DNA from: Candidatus Dadabacteria bacterium
GTDB taxonomy: Bacteria > Desulfobacterota_D > UBA1144 > Nemesobacterales > UBA2774
Assembly: GCA_030632765.1 (NCBI GenBank)
Contig: DAOVUC010000140.1
Location: 1 to 5,276, forward strand
DNA length: 5,276 bases
Reading direction: 5' to 3'
Position numbers and translations under genes: made by a program. Every line of letters begins with the position of its first letter. Position 1 is the stretch's first letter. The notes below the pieces were generated by a model that saw only the letters and a list, made by a program, of their open reading frames with translations, made no database searches and was not told the origin of the DNA. This document shows, piece after piece, positions 1-5,276 of this stretch.

Positions 1-366
1 ACTATAATTTGTTAAAGCATAATCAGAATTACCCTCACTATCCACCCCCAAACAATTCCAAGAATAACTGTCTTCACCCATATCCGTCAAATTAAAAGAA
101 GTTCCATTCTCTATTCCTGTCAAGTTTTTAGTTTCATTAGAATACAACCCCGTCGAATTCCAAATCTTAAAAGTCAAATTCGCCAACTGCCAGTCCGTCG
201 CATTGCAAACAAAAGTTTGATTAACAGTTAAATTAACTTTATTATGCGTCGGAGAAACTAGTGTTACGTTCGGGGCGTCGACGTCTAAGGATAGAATCGC
301 GGAATAAATATCAATCCTCGAATAATTTAATCCGCTTCCAAGACTATCATCCAAAACCTTCCCCGT
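1..366 (-). other. Archaeal-type surface protein segment (Ig-like domain), probably foreign to the rest of the contig
   Basis: Read in the ribF frame, residues about 139-260 resemble a secreted or S-layer-associated protein, not a cytosolic enzyme. An Ig-like unit starts near residue 167 with VDAPNVTLVSP and carries FVCNAT at 190-195, KIWNSTGLY at 205-213 and SYSWNCLGVDSEGN at 238-251. C192 and C243 are placed like an Ig disulfide pair. N-x-S/T sequons occur at N171, N183, N187, N193, N201, N208, N215, N219, N225, N230 and N258, that is 11 in 90 residues, with two more at N137 and N152. The upstream RibF part has one (N13). Leucine codons shift too: TTA/TTG make 11 of 14 here against 6 of 14 in residues 1-136. 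From memory this pattern is typical of repeated Ig-like domains in large cell-surface proteins of DPANN archaea such as Woesearchaeota or Pacearchaeota. The exact left boundary of the protein lies outside the window. Confidence 0.7.
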
Positions 367-780
367 GTTATTTAAAAGGTCCAAGTTCCCCTCTCTTTTC
401 CTACCGAATGAAAAGTCGGGTCCAACTATCAAATGTTTAAGATTAAGCTTGCCAATTAGAATATCAGTTACAAAATCTTGAGCCGATATCTTTGCTATAT
501 CTTTAGTAAAAGTGTAGCAAGCTACAACATCAACCCCTTCTTTCTCCAAGAGCTTTAATCTTTCTCTTATGGGAACTAAGAGCGGTATATCAATATTTTG
601 AAGGACTTTTTGCGGATGGGGGTGGAAAGTTATAACGCAGGAGCTGATCCCCTGTTGCTTTGCTTCTTCCTTAACAGCACTTAGAATTTTCTTGTGCCCT
701 ACATGGACTCCGTCAAAGTTTCCAATTGTAGCGGAAGTAGAATTTTCTATTGGCTCTTCTGGGTCAAATATTACTTTCAT
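1..780 (-). CDS. ribF: RibF FMN adenylyltransferase N-terminal part, joined in frame to a foreign Ig-like segment; partial at the left edge
   Basis: RibF makes FMN from riboflavin (C-terminal kinase domain) and FAD from FMN (N-terminal nucleotidyltransferase domain) in the cytoplasm. The frame is open for 260 codons from ATG at 780 to the window edge. Residues 1-136 are clearly the FAD-synthase domain: IGNFDGVHVGH at 19-29 is the HxGH nucleotide-binding motif, FHPHP is at 52-56, and GPDFSFGRKREG at 120-131 is the conserved flavin-side loop followed by NLDLL. The start suits the family, with the first motif about 18 residues in. No Shine-Dalgarno is visible; the preceding bases are A-rich. After about residue 137 family similarity stops: the expected ISSTRIR-type motif and the whole kinase domain are missing, replaced by an extracellular-type domain. 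The open frame is seen directly, the RibF call rests on family motifs, and chimerism is inferred. As assembled, the product could not be a full bifunctional RibF. Confidence 0.85.
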   Translation of the reverse strand, partial: MKVIFDPEEPIENSTSATIGNFDGVHVGHKKILSAVKEEAKQQGISSCVITFHPHPQKVLQNIDIPLLVPIRERLKLLEKEGVDVVACYTFTKDIAKISAQDFVTDILIGKLNLKHLIVGPDFSFGRKREGNLDLLNNTGKVLDDSLGSGLNYSRIDIYSAILSLDVDAPNVTLVSPTHNKVNLTVNQTFVCNATDWQLANLTFKIWNSTGLYSNETKNLTGIENGTSFNLTDMGEDSYSWNCLGVDSEGNSDYALTNYS

Positions 781-794
781 TTTTTTTATAAATG

Positions 795-816
795 AGAATA
801 AATCCGGAATTATTCT
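795..816. repeat. Near-perfect 22-bp inverted repeat upstream of ribF
   Basis: The half-sites AGAATAAATCC and GGAATTATTCT pair at 10 of 11 positions around a central CCGG, ending 14 bp upstream of the ribF ATG on the minus strand. There is no spacer between the arms and no T-run follows on either strand, so it looks more like a dimeric-regulator operator than a terminator. It overlaps the candidate -10 element of ribF. In this AT-rich spacer a chance dyad is possible. Confidence 0.35.
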
Positions 817-840
817 TTGGATAATTTCTTGTTATTTCAA
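812..840 (-). promoter_or_regulatory. Candidate sigma70-type promoter for ribF
   Basis: On the minus strand TTGAAA (840-835, five of six to consensus) is followed after 17 bp by AAGAAT (817-812, four of six). A transcript would start near 805, about 25 nt before the ribF ATG and inside the 795-816 dyad. It would let ribF be transcribed independently of trkH, although no terminator separates the two. The call rests on pattern matching in AT-rich DNA only. Confidence 0.3.
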
Positions 841-908
841 ACGCTCAGAATATTACCATAGCATATTTAAAGTAAAAGCATTTATCAGGTTTTGTTTGTA
901 GTCGGGGA

Positions 909-2363
909 TTACCTTCTCCAGAATGCCGGTGTGAAAATGACTAGAATAGTAAATAGCTCAAGCCTTCCTATTATCATCAAAAAAGAAAGTACGACTTTCG
1001 TAAAACTTGAGAGGCCTGCGTAATTCCCGGCAGGGCCGACTTCTCCCAACCCAGGACCTACATTTCCGATCGAGGCAGCGCATGCGGAGATTGCCGTAAT
1101 AATAGGAAGATCTTCGGCGGCCATAACAATAAGTGTGGAGACCAAGAAAATAAAGAGATAAATTAAGAAAAAGCTTGTGATACTGGATATAATTTCCGGG
1201 CTTATAGGCTTAGCATTTACTCTTATTGGTACTACAGCACGGGGGTAAATGATTTTATGCAGCTCCTGGTAACCCTTTTTGAGTAGAACCATTATACGTA
1301 TGATTTTAATTGACCCTGTTGTCGACCCTGCGCATCCTCCGAAGAACATAAGCATCAAAAGGAACCATTTAGAAAAAGAGGGCCAGAGGTCAAAGTTTGC
1401 AGTTGAGAATCCGGATCCTGTACTTATTGATATAACCTGAAAACTACCGTATCTCAGGGCTTCAAAAAAGTTTGGATATATAGTTGACCATAGCTCAAAT
1501 GAAACGATCAGGATTACACTAAGATTGAGAAAAAAGTAATATTTTAATTCTGAATTCCGGGTTAATCTTTTAAAATCCCCCCGAAGTGACCAGTATAGAA
1601 GAACAAAGTTCATCCCGGCTATAAACATAAATATCGTAATTATCACATCTATTATAGAGCTATTGTAAGAACCAACACTTAGGTTATTAGGCGAGAATCC
1701 CCCGGTTGACATTGTGCTGAATGACTGAAGCACCGAGTCAAATATCGGCATGCCGGCAAATAAAAGAAATACAATCAGCAAAAATGATAGGAGTAAATAT
1801 ACTGCCCAAAGTTTTTTTGCTGTTTCAGCTATTCTTGGCGTAATTTTCTCAGTTGTGGGGCCCGGTGCTTCAAGACCCATTAGCTGCATACCGCCCACCG
1901 CGAGTCTGGGAAGAATGGCAATTCCTAAAACGATGATACCCATACCGCCAATCCACTGACTAAAGCTTCTCCAGAACAGCATACCGTAGGGTACAACTTC
2001 TATATCTGTCAAAACGGTGGCCCCAGTAGTTGTAAATCCAGCTACAGATTCAAACCAGGCGTCTACAGGGTGATTGAAAACTCCATAAATTAAATAGGGG
2101 ATTGCCCCGAATATGCTGGCAGCAAACCAGGAGAGGGCCGCTATTAAAAAGCCCTCCCTTCTCTGTATTTCCTTCATCCGCTCTGGGGGTTTAGTCGCAG
2201 TCTCAAGAATAAAGCCAAAGGATGTAGTAATAAGAGCGGAGATAATAAACGCCCATAAATCATTTTCATTATAAATAACCGAGATAATCACGGGGACGAG
2301 CATTAAGAGTCCCAGGTATTTCATGAAGTTGCCGATTATATGAAGGGAGAGCCGAATGTTCAC
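909..2363 (-). CDS. trkH: Trk potassium uptake channel subunit TrkH
   Basis: Integral inner-membrane, ion-conducting subunit of the Trk system, which imports K+ and is gated by the TrkA ring. The 484-residue length matches the family. The four M1-P-M2 repeats show their selectivity-filter loops in order: TTTGAT at 111-116, STGGFS at 219-224, TGSGFST at 315-321 and SIGNVGPG at 431-438, each with its filter glycine. Further family hallmarks are QWIGGMGIIVLGIAILPRL at 136-154, FGGCAGSTTGSIKIIR at 341-356, whose loop lies next to the intramembrane gate region, and the C-terminal GRLELFTILVIFTPAFW at 466-482. The start is GTG, whose bases overlap the trkA stop codon as GTGA, so translation is probably coupled to trkA; AGGA lies just upstream. 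No frameshift or lost motif is seen. KtrB is a related alternative, but the length and the adjacent tandem-RCK TrkA favour TrkH. Confidence 0.96.
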   Translation of the reverse strand: MNIRLSLHIIGNFMKYLGLLMLVPVIISVIYNENDLWAFIISALITTSFGFILETATKPPERMKEIQRREGFLIAALSWFAASIFGAIPYLIYGVFNHPVDAWFESVAGFTTTGATVLTDIEVVPYGMLFWRSFSQWIGGMGIIVLGIAILPRLAVGGMQLMGLEAPGPTTEKITPRIAETAKKLWAVYLLLSFLLIVFLLFAGMPIFDSVLQSFSTMSTGGFSPNNLSVGSYNSSIIDVIITIFMFIAGMNFVLLYWSLRGDFKRLTRNSELKYYFFLNLSVILIVSFELWSTIYPNFFEALRYGSFQVISISTGSGFSTANFDLWPSFSKWFLLMLMFFGGCAGSTTGSIKIIRIMVLLKKGYQELHKIIYPRAVVPIRVNAKPISPEIISSITSFFLIYLFIFLVSTLIVMAAEDLPIITAISACAASIGNVGPGLGEVGPAGNYAGLSSFTKVVLSFLMIIGRLELFTILVIFTPAFWRR

Positions 2364-3685
2364 TGTCCTAATATCTTCTCAACTTTTTTTACAGCCTCAG
2401 GGAGAGTGAAAATGATGACCCTGTCTCCCGAAGCTGCAACATAGTCGCCTCTTGGAATAATTACTTCCTCTCCGCGAAGCACAATTCCCACTATTGACCC
2501 ATGCGGGAAATGGATATCTTTAAGAGGGGTTCCTATAATCTTAGTATCGTCAGTTATATTAAACTCTAGAACTTCTGCTTTTCCCTCTTCTACGAGAGCA
2601 ACATGTGCCACCCCGTGCATGTGTAGTAAGCTGAGGATTTCATTTGCAACCGATAGCCTTACACTTATTGCCCTATCAACACCTATAGCCTCGATTACGT
2701 CTATGTAATCCGGCTTAGTGTAGAGTACAGTGGTTCTTTTTGCCCCGAGATTTCTAGCCAAAAGAGCGCTTAAGACATTATTTTCATCATCCCCAGTGAG
2801 TGCAATAAAATAATCTGCTGACTCAGTACCCGCCTCTTTAAGAGTTTCAGTATCTGTAGCATCCCCCTTAAATACAAGTACATGGTCCAGCTCCTCAGCA
2901 GCTTTTCTGGCCCTCTCCGGGTTACTCTCAATTAGTTTAGTTGAAACATTGTTTTTTGAGAGGATTCTTGCTGCTCCTCTTCCAAGCCTGCCTCCTCCGA
3001 CAACGACTGCGGATTTGATTTCTTTCTCGTGAACTCCAAATAGTTCTTTAAGTTTCCCCAGAACATCAGGCACTCCCAGAGCAAAGACATAATCGCCGGA
3101 TTCAAGCATAGTCTCGCCTGTAGGTATTGCTATGTTCCCGTTTCTTGATACCGCAACGAAAATCCAGGCTTTAGGGGGCCCCAGATTGGCAAGAGTTTTA
3201 CCCACTATAGGTGTATTGTCTTCAACCTTTAATTTAAACATCTTAATTTTTCCCATAGCCAGCGTCTCAGTTTTCCAGGCGAAGGGGGAGCCTATCAGAC
3301 TTGTAATTTTTTCAGAAATGATTGCCCAGGGATGCACTACGGAGATGTCGGTATCTTTTAGGAGTTTTGGATATTCTAAGTAGTTCGGATTTCTGACTCG
3401 TACAATGATTTTTGGTATACCGAGAGAAGCGGAGTAAAAAGACGCCATAATATTAGTTCTGTCATCCCCTGAGACCGCGAGCAGAATATCGGCTTTTTCT
3501 ATTTGGGCTTCTTTAAGGACTGATGCGTCTTCCCCGTTGCCTTCTATGACTATTACATCAAATGATTCCCTTAGTTTCTCTGCGGTCTCGCCGTCCCTTT
3601 CAATTACGATTATATCGTGTTCGATTGAAAGGTTTCTTGCGATAAAAGATCCAACTTGTCCCGCTCCAATGATAACAATGTACAT
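2360..3685 (-). CDS. trkA: Trk potassium uptake regulatory subunit TrkA (tandem RCK protein)
   Basis: Cytoplasmic, peripheral-membrane gating protein that binds NAD(H) and ATP/ADP and opens or closes TrkH. Its 441 residues form two RCK units. The first Rossmann fold begins at the N-terminus with GAGQVG at 7-12, the acidic residue ending strand beta-2 at E29 and the VSGDDRTN loop at 71-78, followed by a TrkA-C domain at about 145-215. The second has GGGRLG at 230-235, E253 after beta-2, GDATDTETL at 274-282 and LTGDDENN at 296-303, with a second TrkA-C domain at about 365-440. Both glycine motifs are intact, so both sites probably bind nucleotide. The start is well supported: ATG lies directly before the first beta strand, with GGAGAG five bases upstream overlapping the end of lgt. 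Its stop overlaps the trkH start, which fits stoichiometric production of the two subunits. Confidence 0.96.
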   Translation of the reverse strand: MYIVIIGAGQVGSFIARNLSIEHDIIVIERDGETAEKLRESFDVIVIEGNGEDASVLKEAQIEKADILLAVSGDDRTNIMASFYSASLGIPKIIVRVRNPNYLEYPKLLKDTDISVVHPWAIISEKITSLIGSPFAWKTETLAMGKIKMFKLKVEDNTPIVGKTLANLGPPKAWIFVAVSRNGNIAIPTGETMLESGDYVFALGVPDVLGKLKELFGVHEKEIKSAVVVGGGRLGRGAARILSKNNVSTKLIESNPERARKAAEELDHVLVFKGDATDTETLKEAGTESADYFIALTGDDENNVLSALLARNLGAKRTTVLYTKPDYIDVIEAIGVDRAISVRLSVANEILSLLHMHGVAHVALVEEGKAEVLEFNITDDTKIIGTPLKDIHFPHGSIVGIVLRGEEVIIPRGDYVAASGDRVIIFTLPEAVKKVEKILGQ

Positions 3686-3696
3686 TAACGCTCTCC

Positions 3697-4467
3697 TCAG
3701 TAGACTTGAGACTCTTTCCCTTTCCCCTCGTTTTGACCAACCTTGTAGAGCATTACTCCTCCCACAGTTACGAGTATTATGGAGATTATCTGGGCCTGAG
3801 AAAGGCCTGGTACAAAACTAGGTGTTGTACTTCTTATAAGCTCTACTAAGAATCTCTCCACCCCTAATACCATTAGCGTAACCGCTGTCATCCATCCTAT
3901 TGGGAAATCTTTTTTGCGTATTTTCCAGAGAATGATAAAAAATATTACCATTGAAATAGTATCGTATATTTGAGTGGGGTGCACGGTTAAGTATGTTGGA
4001 GGAGAGCCGTTAGGGAAAGAAAGCGCCCATGGCAGGCTAGTCGGAATACCGTAGTCATCTCCTACAAGAAGGCACCCTATCCTTCCAATGGCATATGCAA
4101 TCACTAAAGCCGGGGCCGCCGCGTCCGTTACTAACAAATACTTTACCCTTTTCATCTGCGTGACAAACCACATCAAAATAAGACCTCCCAGAAAGCCTCC
4201 CAAGAACGTAAAACCGGAGGCGAGATATCTGACTGGATCCGAAATAAAATCAGAGAAAGCTACTTGCTGATATAGAAAAAGAATTTTTGCGCCTCCTAAA
4301 CCGCCTATGACGCAGGCAATCAGCAGCAGGTCGGCAAGGTTGCCGTTCAAACCCTTGCGTTTAAGCTCCGATTCTCCTACGAAGTAAGCTACTAAAAAAG
4401 CAATAAGAACCATAAAAGAAAAAGAGGAGATATAAATATCTCCTATTGTAAAAAGTGTGGGATACAT
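3697..4467 (-). CDS. lgt: Prolipoprotein diacylglyceryl transferase
   Basis: Polytopic inner-membrane enzyme that transfers diacylglycerol from phosphatidylglycerol to the lipobox cysteine of prelipoproteins, the first step of lipoprotein maturation. The 256-residue protein is almost entirely hydrophobic segments. Family markers are GGLGGAKILF at 55-64, FTFLGGFLGG at 86-95, the signature region GRIGCLLVGDDYG at 128-140, VHPTQIYD at 162-169 and GVERFLVELIR at 202-212. R129 matches the essential Arg143 of the E. coli enzyme, and R205 and E209 match Arg239 and Glu243. Positions that are usually His103, Asn146 and Glu151 read L89, C132 and D137, so this is a divergent subtype; the GDDYG-x-PT-x-LPW form is one I recall from other bacterial phyla. 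ATG at 4467 is preceded by GGAG at a 5-nt spacing. It is probably the first gene of the lgt-trkA-trkH transcript. I see no confident promoter in the divergent spacer upstream. Confidence 0.93.
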   Translation of the reverse strand: MYPTLFTIGDIYISSFSFMVLIAFLVAYFVGESELKRKGLNGNLADLLLIACVIGGLGGAKILFLYQQVAFSDFISDPVRYLASGFTFLGGFLGGLILMWFVTQMKRVKYLLVTDAAAPALVIAYAIGRIGCLLVGDDYGIPTSLPWALSFPNGSPPTYLTVHPTQIYDTISMVIFFIILWKIRKKDFPIGWMTAVTLMVLGVERFLVELIRSTTPSFVPGLSQAQIISIILVTVGGVMLYKVGQNEGKGKESQVY

Positions 4468-4635
4468 TCTCGCTCCATCAATATTATTTAGAAAATAAGT
4501 CTTACATGGTTTAAACCTCTCTGCAAACTATATTTGGCCTCTCAAGTTCTGTTGTTATTATTGTTATAGAGATCAGGGAAAATCTATTGGGATGATTAAT
4601 CCTTACTAATTTTATATTCGCGACTAGACTTCTGG

Positions 4636-4663
4636 TTGTTGATTTTGAATCCGTATTTAATAT
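4636..4663 (+). promoter_or_regulatory. Candidate promoter for the M28 peptidase gene
   Basis: TTGTTG (4636-4641) and TAATAT (4658-4663) are separated by 16 bp, which would start transcription near 4670 and leave a leader of about 15 nt before the ATG at 4685. Both hexamers are only four of six to consensus and the spacer is AT-rich, so this is a weak prediction. Confidence 0.22.
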
Positions 4664-4684
4664 CTTGTGGTAATTTATTTATCT

Positions 4685-5276
4685 ATGAGTAGAAAATTGG
4701 TTTTATATTTTGTATTGGTCTTGATATTGTCACCCGCAAAACTTGTGTACTCAATTCTCCATTGTGAAAATGAGCAACTCACTCCTGAGAGCATAATTTC
4801 GCATATCCGCTATCTGGCATCAGATGAACTCGAGGGGAGAATGTCAGGCACCCCCGGAGCGGATAAAGCAGCAGAGTACATCTCCTCAGAATTCAAGAAA
4901 GCAGGGCTTAAGCCGCTAGGAGATGACAACTCTTACTTTCAGAAATTCTCTTTTACTAAGGGTATTACGCTCGGTGAGCAAAATAAGCTTGAATTTGAAA
5001 TCGATAAATTAAAAACTGATTTAAAACTGGGGCATGATTTCTATACACTGAGTTTTTCAAGTAGCGGGCAGTTTAGTGGAGAGGTAGTATTCGCGGGTTA
5101 TGGAATAAGCGCTCCTGAGCTTGAGTATGACGATTACAAGGGCATTTATGTAAGGGATAAGATTGTCTTAGTTCTTCGTTATACCCCGGAGGGTTACGAT
5201 GCCGAGAGCCCTTTTTATGATTATGCGGCCTTAAGATATAAAGCTATGAATGCCCGGGAGAAGGGGGCCAAGGCGA
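4685..5276 (+). CDS. Secreted M28-family metallopeptidase with PA domain, N-terminal part (cut by the window end)
   Basis: The first 197 residues are visible. Residues 1-23 are a probable Sec signal peptide (SRK, hydrophobic LVLYFVLVLIL, then VYS before a likely cleavage point), so the protein should act in the periplasm or outside the cell. HIRYLASDELEGRMSGTPG at 40-58 followed by AAEYISSEFKKAGLKP at 62-77 is the characteristic N-terminus of M28 aminopeptidase-like enzymes. The stretch EVVFAGYGISAPELEYDDYKG at 133-153, then DKIVLVLRY at 158-166, is the start of an inserted PA (protease-associated) domain. The zinc-binding catalytic residues would lie beyond the window, so activity and substrate cannot be judged. 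The ATG at 4685 gives the best signal peptide. An in-frame GTG at 4667 would add six residues, and a stop at 4658 closes the frame. No clear Shine-Dalgarno is present. The gene is divergent from lgt; no functional link is evident. Confidence 0.88.
   Translation, partial: MSRKLVLYFVLVLILSPAKLVYSILHCENEQLTPESIISHIRYLASDELEGRMSGTPGADKAAEYISSEFKKAGLKPLGDDNSYFQKFSFTKGITLGEQNKLEFEIDKLKTDLKLGHDFYTLSFSSSGQFSGEVVFAGYGISAPELEYDDYKGIYVRDKIVLVLRYTPEGYDAESPFYDYAALRYKAMNAREKGAKA

Noticed and set aside
692..901. Plus-strand 69-codon open frame over the ribF start and spacer
   Set aside because: It lies opposite the conserved RibF N-terminus, has low-complexity sequence and resembles no family; the minus-strand reading has clear motifs.
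781..908. Possible FMN riboswitch before ribF
   Set aside because: Flavin riboswitches are common before riboflavin genes, but this spacer is too short and AT-rich and shows none of the conserved G-rich elements or the multi-stem layout.
841..908. Intrinsic terminator after trkH
   Set aside because: I found no GC-rich stem followed by a T-run on the minus strand, so readthrough into ribF remains possible.
3537..3821. Plus-strand 94-codon open frame opposite the trkA start and lgt end
   Set aside because: It crosses two well-supported genes on the other strand and has no recognisable domain. The same holds for the plus-strand frames at 1750-1959, 3132-3383 and 4088-4270.
4508..4517. Perfect 10-bp palindrome GGTTTAAACC upstream of lgt
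   Set aside because: It is short and AT-centred, with no flanking symmetry or matched promoter, so it is expected by chance at this length.
4552..4569. Two adjacent 9-bp units beginning TTGTTAT
   Set aside because: There are only two imperfect copies in an AT-rich spacer, with no further iterations; not a meaningful repeat array.
4754..4765. Possible lipobox cysteine (C27) in the M28 peptidase, which would make it an Lgt substrate
   Set aside because: The residues before it read ILHC. His at -1 does not fit a lipobox, and the VYS site just upstream fits signal peptidase I better.

Overview
The window looks like a fragment of a moderately AT-rich bacterial chromosome, possibly a metagenomic contig. 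It carries four minus-strand genes read right to left (lgt, trkA, trkH, then a ribF-like gene that runs off the left edge) and one divergent plus-strand gene (an M28-family peptidase) that runs off the right edge. A lipoprotein-modifying Lgt, a tandem-RCK TrkA and a secreted M28 peptidase with a PA domain fit a Gram-negative-type bacterium. A deltaproteobacterial-like or candidate-phylum lineage is a guess from gene content and the Lgt subtype; I cannot place it more closely.

Layout from right to left. The M28 peptidase starts at 4685 on the plus strand. A 217-bp divergent spacer separates it from lgt (4467-3697). An 11-bp gap follows, holding a good ribosome binding site, then trkA (3685-2360). 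trkH (2363-909) starts with GTG inside the end of trkA in a 4-base GTGA overlap. The tight spacing suggests one transcript. TrkA and TrkH form one machine: TrkH is the membrane potassium-conducting subunit and TrkA the cytoplasmic nucleotide-binding gating ring. Lgt modifies prelipoproteins in the same membrane and has no known mechanistic link to Trk. A 128-bp spacer with a candidate promoter and an operator-like dyad precedes ribF at 780.

The main anomaly is at the left end. The reading frame from 780 begins as a convincing FMN adenylyltransferase domain of RibF. At about residues 137-147 (nt about 340-372) it changes, in frame and with no stop, into a threonine/asparagine-rich Ig-like extracellular domain. 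That part has very dense N-glycosylation sequons and the F.CNAT...WNC pattern I associate with surface proteins of small-genome (DPANN-type) archaea. The rest of the FAD-synthase domain and the riboflavin-kinase domain are absent. An assembly chimera joining a bacterial and an archaeal sequence is the most economical explanation; a true gene fusion is possible but unlikely.

I see no RNA genes, CRISPR array, insertion sequence or clear intrinsic terminator. Apart from the left-end junction this is ordinary housekeeping sequence, and I found no convincing new biological system.
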